Shown here: positions 25,401-38,155 of the stretch, piece by piece
Layout of the letters: each line of letters starts with the position of its first letter
How positions within the stretch are numbered: position 1 is the stretch's first letter
Assembly: GCF_000327385.1 (NCBI RefSeq)
Contig: NW_008708585.1
Location: forward strand, 132,797-196,796
Direction of reading: 5' to 3'
DNA from: Lottia gigantea
Taxonomy: Eukaryota > Mollusca > Gastropoda > Lottiidae
Length of the DNA: 64,000 nt
Made by a program: the position numbers and the translations under genes
The notes under the pieces: generated by a model
The model's database searches: none
The model's input: only the letters and a program-made list of their open reading frames with translations
Told to the model about the DNA's origin: nothing

Positions 25401-27395
25401 GAGCCTTACTCTTTTGTTTATAAAAACACTAACAAATTGAAAAAAATCTCAACCATCTTCAATCTGCCTTGTTTTGGTTCTTGCAGGTTATTATTTGCGG
25501 GTGCAAGAGTTGGTCATATGCCTGTTATTCTTGGAATGATTCATACTAAATATTTAACACCATGGCCTGCTATATTTTTATTGGTAAGTTGGTATAGACT
25601 ATGAAGACTTTAATGTTCTTATGGATGGCTAGATATGGTTTTGTATATTCTTTTAGCATTATTTTTGTTTTTGATTTGTCCTATAAAATGAGCTCAAATG
25701 GGAAACGAACCCACTAGAACCATACTGAGAATTAAGGAATAGTTTCTATTTTAAGGTGCATAGCATTGCTTCATTAGTCTATAAAAGTTCTATTTGAAAT
25801 TGCAGCTGGGTTGGTCTCTAGCAATGTTATATACTGGTGGTCTAACAACGATGATAGAATTTATTTCATTGTTCTCTACGATAATGGGCATAGCTGTAGT
25901 GATAACTCTCCTGTATCTGAGGTACAAACAGCCTCAACAATCCAGACCATATAAGGTAATTTTCATCTTTTTGTCAGAAATTTCAGTTCCATGCCAACTG
26001 TCGATTAGAATATCATAATAGATGCATCCAATTCGTCAAGAGCGTAAGATCCATTTGGAAAATTGACAGAGTACTACCACTGGAAATCATCTGGATGCTC
26101 GCTGACTTCAAACGAACAAAATTTCCCAGTCTATGATCTACTTAATCCAGATTCCAAAAGATGCTGCAAGTTGATAGTGGTTGTTGAAAATCAGTATAAA
26201 TGTAACCCAGCTAATGTTAATTGAAAACCGATTAAGGTGTGAGAATTTTGACCAGTAGAGAGAACAGTCCTTCGTATATGCGCTTCACTGAAGTGAAACG
26301 TTGTATTTTTCATTTTTTCAGACATTTATTATTATTCCAATAATTGAACTGTTGGTTAATATTGCTGTCTTAGTTTTGGCTATTTACCAAAAACCACATA
26401 AAATAGGTATAGGACTAGCTATATTATTCGCTGGTATACCTTTATATTGGTTTGGTGTTTTATGGAGGAATAAACCAAAAGAATTTAAAGATCTAGTTGG
26501 TAAGGAAACATTATCATACTCTATACTAAAGGTGCTCTCATACTATACATGTATAGCGATAACCAGCTGCGTATGGTTGCAGATAATGGAAAGTGGTCAT
26601 TATTATCATAACCCTGTAAAATTCAGTCTTCTGTATGGGAAGACAGTTTCCTATTCACAAGATGAATTATTGCCTTATTCAATATAAGGATGGCAAGATA
26701 AATATAGAGTTCAATTTGTTGAAAATGTATCAAAACAGTATGATAAATTCACTATCAAATTCGACGAGTTTCTAAATAATATGAGAGTCAAAATTTGTGA
26801 TACTCAGGTCAAGCTCGATGTAACTGTATTTTCAACAACTGTTACAATCAGATGGCATCAAAAGAGAACTTGTAAGAGGATTGTAAAAAGATTTCTTACA
26901 TTTTGTGTGTGTATCACGGACACTGATAGCGTTAATTTACACCATTCCAATTTTCACTGCAATTCAACTAAAACTAAGTCTTTAATGACGACACTGATCG
27001 CAAAATGCCTGATGTGCTAAAACATATTTTGCAATTAGTGACGTTATCAAACACATTAGTGAAATTGAAAGATTCACAGACGTCTACAACCAGTATACCC
27101 ATATACATAGACAATTTAGAAAACCTCTTTTACAATCCATTGAATCAATCTCTTGTTTTATTCAACCTGGTAGAACTACATGTAGAGAATATAGCAGTAT
27201 TACCATTGGTTGCTCGAGTCCTACTTTCCACCATGAAAGGGCCCCTGGGCTTTAATCAGCGGTCATAATCTGTGACCATTGAATTTCTACTAAAACTAAG
27301 AATCAAATGAAATACTTTTACGTCATTTTTTTTATCTTTCAGAATTTTGGACTGTTTCGGCTCAGAAAGTATTGGTATTGGTAAAAGGAACATAA
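22412..27395 (+). CDS. SLC7-type amino-acid transporter (heteromeric light-chain-like), copy 1
   Basis: A 12-TM APC-superfamily amino-acid exchanger/permease of the SLC7 light-chain type in the plasma membrane. Nine coding exons with GT-AG borders: 22412-23042, 23178-23403, 24425-24469, 24633-24756, 25120-25223, 25487-25583, 25806-25955, 26322-26499, 27343-27395, together 1,608 nt, i.e. 535 aa plus stop, in frame. Motifs: a ~75-residue polar N-terminus, [13 protein letters not shown] (residues 93-105) where the family has [27 protein letters not shown] (131-148), [20 protein letters not shown], and [13 protein letters not shown]. Cys193 in FPDC matches the position used by SLC7 light chains to bond to an SLC3 heavy chain, so a heteromeric partner is likely (inference). 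Substrate cannot be told from sequence. A tandem paralogue lies 2.2 kb downstream. Poly(A) signal near 27445. Confidence 0.92.
22729..22858 (+). other. Probable gene-conversion tract shared with SLC7 copy 2
   Basis: These 130 bp differ from 29820-29949 at about four positions, while the coding sequence just before and just after is much more diverged, including at silent sites. The sharp borders fit recent conversion between tandem copies. Confidence 0.65.
23425..24370. repeat. 19-bp minisatellite in intron 2 of SLC7 copy 1
   Basis: About 50 units of 19 bp of the type ACTTTAGGCATATTGCTAT / ACTTTGGGCATATTAATAT, strongly mutated, filling most of the intron between exons 23178-23403 and 24425-24469. 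Confidence 0.95.
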
Positions 27396-27444
27396 TGTAC
27401 ATCAATTAGTTGTAAATAGTGTTAATATTTAATAAGAGAATTTA

Positions 27445-27450
27445 AATAAA
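27445..27450 (+). terminator. Candidate poly(A) signal of SLC7 copy 1
   Basis: AATAAA about 50 bp after the stop codon. Confidence 0.6.
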
Positions 27451-27459
27451 ATAGAAAAA

Positions 27460-29530
27460 ATAATTTTATTACATAAATGAATGGGTCTCGTTATGTTTTT
27501 TGACATATTTTCTCATTTGGTATTCAATCCAAATCTACACAAAAACTCTACAAACATTAGAGCTGCGCTTTATGTCTTGGTAAATTTGCCGGTTGGGCCT
27601 GAGATCGATTTTACGATTGGAAACACTTGCAAGGGTTCAATTCAAGCGAGTCATAATAACCGTTTTTGCGATCCAATATTTCCTATGATAAACCCATATC
27701 AAAATTTAACACGACGATCTACGATTCAAATCAAATCGTATATTTCTAACGAGAAGTTTTGAACTATTAATACGAGGCAACGAACGGCGATCTCTATCAT
27801 CCATGAAGAACTATGGGCCATTTCCTCTAGAAATAGCGGTATCTGATTTTACAATATGATTATTTACCTATTATTATTAAATTATATCAGAAGTCTACAA
27901 TAGTAAATAGTTTGACATACGTTTTACCGAAGGGAGGTAATTCTCTGCAATTTTATTTGACCACTGAGATTACTTTCGAAAATGTTTTATATCATTAATA
28001 ATTGTTAACGGAGTTAGACAATAATTCCAGCGGTTTCTGGGATGGCCATCCATAGTATGACTTCGGAGTACTATAATTCGAAGCATTGCACGGTGGTACA
28101 ATGAGTACTTCTCAATGAAACAGAAAAACAACCAATGCCCTGTTACAAATATTTACTCTCGACAATCCTCACTCTCGTCTCTTTCTATCCTCTATTTACC
28201 ATTAAAATGCCCTGATGTCTCAGGGATTAACCTTCTGCCTTTTCTTTCCTGTAAATATTCTACGATCTCTTCAATTAAATGCCAATGGGGCAACCTTCCT
28301 GATAAATTCTTCTTTCCCCTGTCTCTCCATCCATAAATGTTTCGTCTACTGTCTGTTTTGGTATGTTAGTACCCAACCTCTTTGTTGTCCTCTTTCCCAA
28401 ATCTCCTTCTGTTTGTTCCCCTCTGTACTTTTAACCCTATCCCATGCCCTCACTACTCCCAAGTTCTATTCTTTCTCTCGCTGTACTGCTCCCCTTCCCC
28501 TTGAATGTCCCCTGAGTGTAGTATTGAGACCAGTGTTAGCGATTCGGAACAATTGTACTTTTGGGTTTTCTGTATCTCTATATTTATCACTTTATTTGAA
28601 CTCATTGCCTTGGGATTTCTCCATAAATTACTCAATATTTCAAGATTTGATACAAGTAAGAAGTATATAAGCTAAAGTTGTTCTTATCCAACGACATCGG
28701 ACTCACTACAGACTTTACCCAATTGTTGCTTCAACTTGAAGATATTTATTTTCTAGATATAAAGTAAGATTACCTTTTAGTTCTTCATAGTGTCGGACGA
28801 AATCCGGGAATAAAAAAAAAGAAGATCTTTGCTCTGTGAAATCATATATTTTCGTAGGCAAACGGTGGCCATGATGAGCCACCATACTTATATGTCTGAG
28901 GATTGTTGCGTGTTTGTTGAGCCAATAGATGCCTATACAAATAGTGGTCATACAAGTTTTTTTTAATCCTATTATATTACTGTGATATTTTGCATTTGAC
29001 CGTTATAAAGCTAGCCTTTTAACTTCGGAAGTTTCACGCTTTGCTGATTTCTATATACATATACATACACGGATGAGGACTATCTACCATTTATATGAAA
29101 TAAACCACGACTCAGAGAGTATTATTGACCTATTACTTAGGTGTGTAAATGTGGTTGCAGTGTTGTGTTCTAGTTATTAACTTGATAACTACCTCATAAT
29201 ATACTACTGATCTTACTCATGTGAAATTGTGATCAAGATGTTCGACTAAATCGTTATACCATGCAACAGTATGCAACACTATGACAATTAGAATGTAATT
29301 TTGTTGGTGTAAGTCAATGGAGTATGTAGTATTCTAAAAATAACTGTTTAACGCGAAAGAGTGACTGGAAATGTGAAATATCTGCAGTATGGACTGAAAA
29401 ATCCTAGCATAATTCAACTTCCCTGTATACGTATGTCAATGTCAAAAACGATCAAAAGAATGACATTATTTGATGATTTAAAAAAAAATACAAATCACGT
29501 GTTCTAAAATCCGGGATATACAACATACAT
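27460..29530. other. Spacer between the two SLC7 genes
   Basis: About 2.1 kb without a supported gene. Longer open stretches near 28115-28670 show no domain, splice context or coding character. The promoter of SLC7 copy 2 should lie in its last part. Confidence 0.4.
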
Positions 29531-29601
29531 ACATGTTCAGTGCACAATGTTTGCACTTACGCATTGTTGGTAGATTAGCACATCTGTTGATATACGATAA
29601 G

Positions 29602-32600
29602 ATGGATGCAAAGATTTCAACTCGAAATGATTATTTAAAACCATTAAGTACTAGTGTGGAAAGTGACACCATGGAAGACCATTGTGAGCTGCAGGAGGTT
29701 ATTATTGAAGCTCCTGGGCCTAAGTTAAAAAAGTCCTTGAGTTTAGTTCATTGTGTTGCTATTATCGTTGCGATTTCTGGACATTCTGCTATATTTATTT
29801 CACCCACATCCATCTTGCAATCAGCAGGTTCACCAGGAGCTGCTGTAATTGTCTGGTTAGTTGGCGGACTCATCAATATGGGATTAGCTCTTTGTTTTGC
29901 TGAACTTGGAACCATGTTTCCTACTGCTGGTGGACCTTATGCCTTTGTCTTGAAAGGACTCGGTCCTTTGCCAGGATTTTTGTTAGTGTATGGATATGTC
30001 ACTTTGATAGCTGGGCCAATTTGGTCTTTTATTTCTTACACAGCTGCTTTGTACATCGTTAAACCAATCTTTCCCGACTGTGAAAATACTTCCATGAATC
30101 TCGGAGTCAAGCTGTTGGCTGGTTGGATATTAGGTAACGTATTATGGTATGGAAGTATCGCAAAGAACGAGGTGACAAATACAGTGGCAGAATGGCGCCA
30201 GGTGTTCCAGAAGTGAGCTCGATGCCTTGACTCGCTAGCAAGAAACAAGACTGAATTACACAGATTTTGAGGAACGAACCATTTGATATTTACATGTAAC
30301 ATTAATATAATATGCCATAAAATGATATACCAATTACTTTTCAGTCACTGTAGTTGTAGCGAATTGTTTATATATGAAATATGTTAGAAGAATTCAAACA
30401 TTTTTATCAAGCACAAAGATCACGGCTTTACTCTTAATAATCATCGGTGGAATTTATGAATTAGCTCTAGGAGAAACAGAGTATTTAGACTCACCATTTG
30501 CAGGAACAACTGAAGAACCTGGTGGAATGGCCATCGCAATATTTTATTCTATATTTTCTTACGGTGGTTGGTAGGTATAATAGCCATAGCTATATTTTAT
30601 TCTATATTTTCTTACGGTGGTTGGTAAGTATAATAGCCATAGCTATATTTTATTCTATATTTTCTTACGGTGGTTGGTAAGTATAATAGCCATAGCTATA
30701 TTGTAATCTATATTTTCTTACGGTGGTTGGTAAGTATAATAGCCATAGTTATATTTTATTCTATATTTTCTTACGGTGGTTGGTAAGTATAATAGCCATA
30801 GTTATATTTTATTCTATATTTTCTTACGGTGGTTGGTAAGTATAATAGCCATAGCTATATTGTATTCTATATTTTCTTACGGTGGTTGGTAAGTATAATA
30901 GCCATAGCTATATTGTATTCTATATTTTCTTACGGTGGTTGGTAAGTATAATAGCCATAGCTATATTGTATTCTATATTTTCTTACGGTGGTTGGTAAGT
31001 ATAATAGCCATAGCTATATTTTATTCTATATTTTCTTACGGTGGTTGGTAGGTATAATAGCCATAGCTATATTTTATTCTATATTGTCTTACGGTGGTTT
31101 GTAAGTATAATACCTAAAGGTATATTTTATCCTCTATTCTCTCGCGGTGGTTGGTAAGTATAATACCCATAGCTATATTTTATTCAATATTGTATTACGG
31201 TGGTTGGTAAGTATAATAACCAAATATATATATTAGCCTATTCTTTATTGTCTTACGGTGGTTGGTAAGTATAATACCCATAGCTATATTTTATCCTCTA
31301 TTCTCTCGCAGTGGTTGGTAAGTATAATAACACGAGGAAAAACAGAATATCTCAAGTCACCATTTGAAGGAACATCTGAAGAACCTGAAGGAATAGCCAT
31401 TGCTATATTTTAACAAAATAAGTATTCTATATTTTCTTGCGGTGGCTGGTAAGTATTATAGCCATAGCAATATTTATTCTATATTTTTACGACGGTTGGT
31501 AAGTATAATATATATTCCTATATTTAAGCTACATACAGATTTTAAAGTTTGACGTAAAAACAAAAACCTATAATTGATGCATATTTCAATATGAAAAGAA
31601 CGAGATTATTATAGTTAGAAATGATACAAATGATGAAGTTTTATTAGTAATAATAATATATTTTATTGTTGAAACAAAAAGATAAAATCTGATATGAGCT
31701 AACAACTGCTGTTACGGCTTTAATAGACTCAAACTGTTTTTCACTTAATGAAAAAGCAGTTCAAAGTAACAAAAAGCTACCAACAACTCTTGAAAGCCAA
31801 ACATTTTATTTATACACAGGCATACAAACTTACATGGTAATATATACAAATTTAGAATCTCGGGTTGTGGATAGAATAAGGTTGAATAAGGTTTGAATAT
31901 GAATAATGAAGTGTATTTAAAAACACGTAGAGATAGTTATCTAGGGCATTAACCCAGAAAAAAATTAAAATTTCTCATCTTCAAATTTGACCGGGACTTT
32001 GAAATATATAACATTCTATCTGGAGGTCTTTTAATGAACGCAAAATATAAGCAAATTGTTAGCAGAAAGTAAATGAGCTTTGGGCTTACCATCTAGGGAT
32101 ATGGCAGTTAAACTGTAGATTTTTTTTAAATATGTTTAAATATTAAATTATAAAACATTCACTTTCTCAATATGGTGTCAAATGCCTTTTTTCTAAATTC
32201 GAATTGAGTTCTTGGGAGATGGTTGGATTCTAAAATTTCAGTGAGTTTATAATGGAAACAAATGTCAGATAATGTTCTGTTTACTTTCAGGCAAGTTATG
32301 ACCATTATGAGTGAAGAATTAAAGCGTCCCGAAAGGTAGGCTTTGTGTAATTTATTCAACATGGTTTTGCAGAGAGTTTAATATAAACGGGTCGAAGTAT
32401 ATTCCTCTGTTACCCTATCATTATTCTTCAGTTAAGGTGCAACACACCATAGCGATTACCAGTTGCGTATGGTTGTGAATAATGATGGAAGCCACGAGTT
32501 CCGAACGCAAATCGCTACTCAGATGCATAAAAGTTGCGTTTGGAACTTATGACCGCTATTCTAATTCGCAACCATACACAAAATTAGTAAATTGAACCGC

Positions 32601-35600
32601 TTAAGATTCTTCAAAAAGCAAATACACACAGAGGTTTGCTATAAGGCATACTGCATGTCGTACATGTATATAAAACCATCCATTTCAGGGATCTACCGCG
32701 ATCTGTATATATTGCTTTACCAGTTATTACCATCAAATATTGTTTGATTAATATCTTGTTTTTCACCTTGATCTCACCTAATGAATTAATGAAAACCACG
32801 GCCGCTGCTCTGGTAGGTACACTTCTTATATTATATTATTGTTTGTTCACAGTTGGTCAAGGCCTCTGTTCTCTAACCGCCCTGACGTCAAATACAGAGG
32901 CGCATCTACAAAATACCTTATGGAGATGGACGGGGTGTTAAGAAATGAGACGTGTCTCTCCAAGGTGAGGAACGCCCCAATTCATGACGTGGCCATTGGG
33001 TGTCGGGGCTTGGCCCATGGTCAAACCCCAAAAATATACAACTTGTCACATACACTAGAATGAAACAAGGGACAGAAAGGTATACCTAGAAGTCATTCAT
33101 ATTCCAAAAAATTAACCTTCAAGGTAGAAAAAATGGAAAGAGTGGGACTAGGCCTAACACGTTTAATTTTCAATTTCTCGCCTCGAACGGCCAGAATCTT
33201 ACATTAATTTCCCTGCACACGGAAGCCATCGCTATAGAACGATACACTCTGACATCGTAAGTTGTTCCAGGATGAGTCTGTGAATTTAAAGCCAATTCAC
33301 AACAATAGACCTTCATCCCTCAACTATTTAAGTTAAATATTTATATAAATACATTATTATATTTTTCTATTGGTTATCTACCTTGTAAAGTAGTGTATAT
33401 ACTTCAATGAAAACCTTATATATAAACGAAATGAAAAGTCTAAAGCTTGCAACAACATATCTACCCAGCTGTTCCACTTTTTATATTCTAGTTGTTTACA
33501 GAAAGATTATATCGCCCACTTTCAGGTTTGATGTCGGTTTTAGTAGCTACTACTTCTATAGGTGCTCTAAATGCTGCTATAATGGGGCATTCCAGGTAAG
33601 TAAGATCTGAAAGTTTGCGATATCAGTATCGGATGGAAGCGTGTGTTTACACTCGCATGGTTTCCAAATTAAGGTGACTCTTTGAACCTTTCGTGAGGTT
33701 CCACTTCACTGATACCCCCTCAGTAAATTAGCAAACTGTAAAGAGTCAATACTTCAACCGAGTTCTATGATTTGCGCACAGGCTTTATTATAGTCGACAT
33801 ATTTGCTTTACCAGCTGATAGCAATCGGAGTAATTTTTTTGCAAATAAACTTGTACATCTACATTCTTTTATTCCTAAAGAGAACTAACAAATCGATGAC
33901 TTTATTGTACTATTTTACCAGATTGTTATTTGCTGGTGCCAGAGTGGGTCAAATGCCAAGGTTATTCGGTATGATACATGTTCAATATTTAACTCCTTGG
34001 CCTGCCATTATCATTTTGGTAAGTCTTGCATCAAAATTCAAAGTTCAAACATTTTCAGAAATAATTTTTCATTGTCCATGCAGTTTCATTGACGAGTGTT
34101 CATATTGCTTTTATACGAATTTCAATGCATTTTGTTTGTATATACATGTATGTACGTCCGCTTTTTGAAATCGATTGCAGAACACCAACATCATTTTTAG
34201 AAGATGTAGCTTGATATTCGCCGCATTCCAAAGGGTCTACTGTGAAAGTTACGTTACCGCTGTGCTTTATGAATCGCTTCTATTCTTTACGTTTAATAAT
34301 ATTTATTTCAGTTAATATGGACCTTGATTATGCTATTTACCGGTACTTTAACTACTATGATGCAATTAACAGCATTCTGCACCATAAGCATGGGAATAGC
34401 TGTAGTCATAACTCTTTTGTATCTGAGGTACAAACAGCCTCAATTTTCCAGACCATACAAGGTACGAAGCCGTTTGGTAAAAAGACTTTGGGGTGGTATA
34501 TGAGATATGTACCATGGCACTCTGTAGCATACAGAAGACTTGTTTTACCTTTTACCCTTGTGACATATGGATTTTGCTAAGACATAATAATATACAAAAT
34601 CCTATACATCAACACAAGATAACAATGATTCTCGGTGAAATCAAGGGAAATAACTACTATGGTATAATTGCTTAGGAGATCATTTTATGTTCTCAGCCAA
34701 AACATAGGATCTGTAGTCTTTACTGTAATAGTACAGTCAAATAACCTAATTACGTGCTAACCTATATTTCGTACATCTCTGGAAATAATTAATGATTAAC
34801 ATGTGCGACCTCGAGTGACCACCGCATTTGCATGTTTTGATAAACATTGGAGTAATCTATACAACGTCAACCTGCATAATTTTTCTTGTCGTTTCAAAGC
34901 CACGTCAAATTTATTATTTATTTCTAACATATACAAAATGGCGGATTTCAGTTAACACCAAATATCATAATTTTCTATCAGCCGAATTTCCTTATTATCC
35001 CAAGTTCAAATCAAAATTCCAAGTGTCGTCTGCTAGAATATATTCCAGTGAACAAAGTCACGTGATAAACTTGCAAATTCTGTGTCAGCAGAAAAATTCT
35101 ATGGAACACAAAGTGGGCCATATTCTTATGCTGTTTCTGTGACTTTTAGCAATAAATCACTCTTACGTTTTACTCATCTTTTTTTGTCAGTCACTATTTT
35201 TTTGTTAAATCATTGTTCTTTGAAGGAATTGTCATTAGTTATAATGAAATGATATTAAAGATAAATACTAAGAGAAGTTAATTATACCACTGGGTAACCA
35301 TACAACGTGTTTTTCTCCACTTATTTATAGATCAAACATTGTACACGAAAATAGGTGACGCATTTTGCAGCCGTTGTCGAGTAGGTTACTCATAAAATAT
35401 GTGTCAAAGTGGGGGATTCATAAAAAATATCGAAACAAAATAATGTTTATTATTTTGTAAAATATCTGTAGAAACATCTAAGTCATTAAAAGAAATTTCT
35501 GTCTTTTAATTTTGACGAAATTCGGTGTTAACTCCTTATATGCACGAATATAGGTTACACAATGCAAGTATTACATTATAACATGCAAGTATTACATTAC

Positions 35601-36350
35601 CTTAACTGATATAAAACAAAACAGGCATAAAAATCAATTCAGTGTGCTCTTCCTCTTCCTTTCATTTCTACTCGTTTATTTTGTAGACCTATTTAATAAT
35701 ACCTATAATAGAATTGTTAGTTGGAATTGGCTTATTAGTTCTGGCGATTTATCAGAAACCATATACCATCGGTATGGGACTGCTTGTTATACTTTCTGGT
35801 ATACCCTTATATTGGTTTGGTGTGCTCTGGACAAATAAACCAAAGAAATTCAATAATTTAGTCGGTGAGTATCGTTGCAATGTATCCGTAATACTTTCCA
35901 TAATTAGAATCAGATGATATAACTTACGTTTTCACCCGTGAACGATTTAACGGTATTTTCATTTTGGGCAAAAAAATGCGTCAGATTTACCTTCAGTGGA
36001 ATCATCTGTGAGGAAAGGACCGGTGTCACTTTGGGAGTGTCGCTCAAGAAATATATATTATCTAACTTAAAAATTTTAAAACAGATCCTAAGAAACCATT
36101 TTGTAAGCAGATCATTTAAATCATGTTGTAAACAGAACCTTAAAATCATGTTGTAAACAGAACCTTAAAATCATGTTGTAAACAGAACCTTAAAATCATG
36201 TTGCTACTCAAACAATTCATTATTAAGCACTTTTTTTTAACATTGAGAACTTTTGTTATAATATCTTTTTTTATGTTACTTTCAATTTTTTTTTTAGAAA
36301 ACTGTACTATTTCTATGCAGAAATTGTTCAATTTGGTGAATGGAACATAA
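29602..36350 (+). CDS. SLC7-type amino-acid transporter (heteromeric light-chain-like), copy 2
   Basis: Tandem paralogue of the gene at 22412-27395 with the same exon structure. Exons: 29602-30133, 30345-30570, 32291-32335, 32689-32812, 33492-33595, 33922-34018, 34312-34461, 35687-35864, 36298-36350, together 1,509 nt, i.e. 502 aa plus stop. Exons 2-8 have exactly the lengths of copy 1 (226, 45, 124, 104, 97, 150, 178), and the last exons match (VENCTISMQKLFNLVNGT against [18 protein letters not shown]). I start at MDAKIS (29602); an in-frame ATG at 29533 would add 23 residues. The ligand-loop motif reads GHSAIFISPTSIL and the likely heavy-chain cysteine is Cys160 (FPDC). Intron 2 holds an unusual minisatellite and a relic exon. 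Poly(A) signals near 36915 and 36935. Plasma-membrane amino-acid transport is a family inference; the substrate is unknown. Confidence 0.9.
29820..29949 (+). other. Probable gene-conversion tract shared with SLC7 copy 1
   Basis: The counterpart of 22729-22858: about 97% identical to it over 130 bp in exon 1, with much lower identity on both sides. Confidence 0.65.
30571..31325 (+). repeat. 53-bp intronic minisatellite built from the exon 2-intron junction of SLC7 copy 2
   Basis: About 14 tandem units of ~53 bp. Each contains the final ~35 coding bases of exon 2 (encoding the end of [13 protein letters not shown]), the border GGTTG|GTAAGT and a few intron bases. Nearly all units keep a consensus GTAAGT donor; the authentic one at 30571 is GTAGGT, slightly weaker. 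The later units are more degenerate. Confidence 0.95.
31332..31450 (+). pseudogene. Relic SLC7 exon 2 fragment inside intron 2 of copy 2
   Basis: About 119 bp resemble the 3' half of SLC7 exon 2, from GAAACAGAATATC-like sequence to GGTGGCTG|GTAAGT. At diagnostic positions it matches copy 1 ([16 protein letters not shown]) rather than the host gene copy 2 (SPFAGTTEEP, GGTTGG). A 12-bp insertion with a stop (TAACAAAATAAG) and the lack of a polypyrimidine-AG acceptor just before it argue against use as an exon. Confidence 0.75.
36116..36200. repeat. 25-bp tandem repeat, about 3.5 copies
   Basis: Units sharing TCATGTTGTAAACAGAACC lie in the last intron of SLC7 copy 2. Confidence 0.85.
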
Positions 36351-36514
36351 GTTACAAAGAATTCTGAAATCTGCTGACAATATTTATATCACAGTCAAAC
36401 AGTGTGAGAACAGAGTAGATTTGAAAGATCATAAAGATCCTTTGTTGAGACCAAATTTGTCTTAGTTCTGAAAGCAGGGATACGACAAAAATCACCCTGC
36501 AGTCTCCTTTAAAC

Positions 36515-36802
36515 TTAAAGGGACAGATTCTACATTTGTTTCACTAAGCTAAGCTAATCAGTAATAGTGCTCACAGTTTGCTGTCGAAATTTGAGCTTTC
36601 AAATCCACGTGTGTCCAGAATTAATGACTCGTCTTTTCTTCAGATTTGGTCGTATATAGACAAAAGACCCCCATAGAAATAGAAAGCGAAATATCTAGTT
36701 CGAGATATACTTAAAGAGATAATGCGATTTTTTAGTACATCCTAGTACTTCTGAAGACTGTAATATATTCAAACCCCAGATCACTCCCTTAAATGTGGAG
36801 AA
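36515..36802 (+). repeat. Dispersed ~285-bp repeat, copy A
   Basis: It shares an ordered series of blocks with 63335-63598: TTAAAGGGAC, AATCAGTAATA, CACGTG.GTGT/CGTGGGTGT, ATAGAAATAGAAAG.GA, ATTTCTAGTT and a final AATG.GGA. The two copies are diverged and in the same orientation. Family unknown. Confidence 0.55.
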
Positions 36803-37429
36803 CTGTCTGCGGATGTACTTCAAGATTCAAATATTAAATTATTAGAGTGCTAATAATTTGATGGAGTACGTTGGGTCATGTTGTGCAACCGGAAGTTTTC
36901 AGCTGTTGAATTCCAATAAATCAATTTGTTCTGAAATAAAATGTTAACTACTGAACAAGATGTTATATATTTGAGATGTGTCGTTAACGCTACCGGACAT
37001 TCTTGTTTATCCTACCAAGTATTACAGTATTATTAGCATTCGACAATCCTCGGCAGTTTCCGTAAAGCTGAACTTGGCAGAACGCCAGCGATACTTTCAC
37101 GATAGGCAGATTGCATTATTTGTCTAATAGATAAAAAATAATGATTATAAATAATGGAAAACAACCGATGTTGAAATATTAGAAAAAGCAGAAATTCCCA
37201 TAAAATGTTGCGCCACCACTGAGCTGACATAAGCTGCAAGATAAATTTAATGTACCCATGGGCCCATGGAGAGTTATGAACTCACGTAGTAGATAACCAC
37301 TTGACGTTGGATTTCCCTTAAATATATTAAGGTCCCATGTTAATATTTTGTCAAACTGTATATCACAATGTTTGTAAATAAACCATCACGTGAATTTCGA
37401 TTTTTTTGCGGAAATTAAATGATGAAATA

Positions 37430-37605
37430 CCACTTAAATATGCCACTGTCAGCAGATATGCATACATCATGATTTACTCCGGACTATGCATGTTTAGGCT
37501 AGTGTTCCCGCAATTAACCACTTAAATATGTCACTGTCAGCAGATATGCATACATCATGATTTATTCCGGACTATGCATGTTTAGGCTAGTGTTCCCCAC
37601 CCTAA
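37430..37605. repeat. 88-bp direct tandem duplication
   Basis: Two near-identical copies starting at 37430 and 37518, each beginning CCACTTAAATATG and ending TAGGCTAGTGTTCCC. The spacer 36350-38230 otherwise shows no gene. Confidence 0.9.
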
Positions 37606-38155
37606 TAATAAAAGACCATAATTACAAACCTCCACAACAATGGCCATTATATTTAACGTTTACCACTCAAGTCCGTTCACAAATTATATGCATTAAAGAC
37701 TCATTGTCTACTTTGCACCCCTTTAAGGTCTACTTAACTAAGTATTGAGCGCCCTTTCGGTTGTCAAAATATAAGTTCGAGGTTCGTAATAGCTTGGCAT
37801 TACGGAGATGAACGAGTATAGTATACTGAATCAGGTCACCCGAATTCCCAAATCTCATAAGACACTTTATTATTTCTTTCTTGTGTAAGCAGAAAATCGA
37901 AGGTGCCTACTGCAGCTTGCAACGTGGTGCAGGCAGTCTCGCTCAGCCACAATTTTCTTCTGAATGTGACGAAAATATTCACATGCAGCGGCTGATGAAA
38001 ATGAACTAGTGTTTTACGTCCTGCTTTCGGCACCTTATATGGCTCCTTTTCGGGTTCGAAAAGTCAATGATTTTTTCACTCTCTTGATCAGGCATGTTTT
38101 AATATTTCCTCAAATTAAACCACGCCTTCTAAATTGATTGTTGTGAAGGGAATGA

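Noticed and set aside
28115-28670. Open frames of 73 and 151 codons between the SLC7 genes
   Set aside because: Composition is that of a pyrimidine-rich strand (F, L, S, C, P); no domain, no splice or promoter context.
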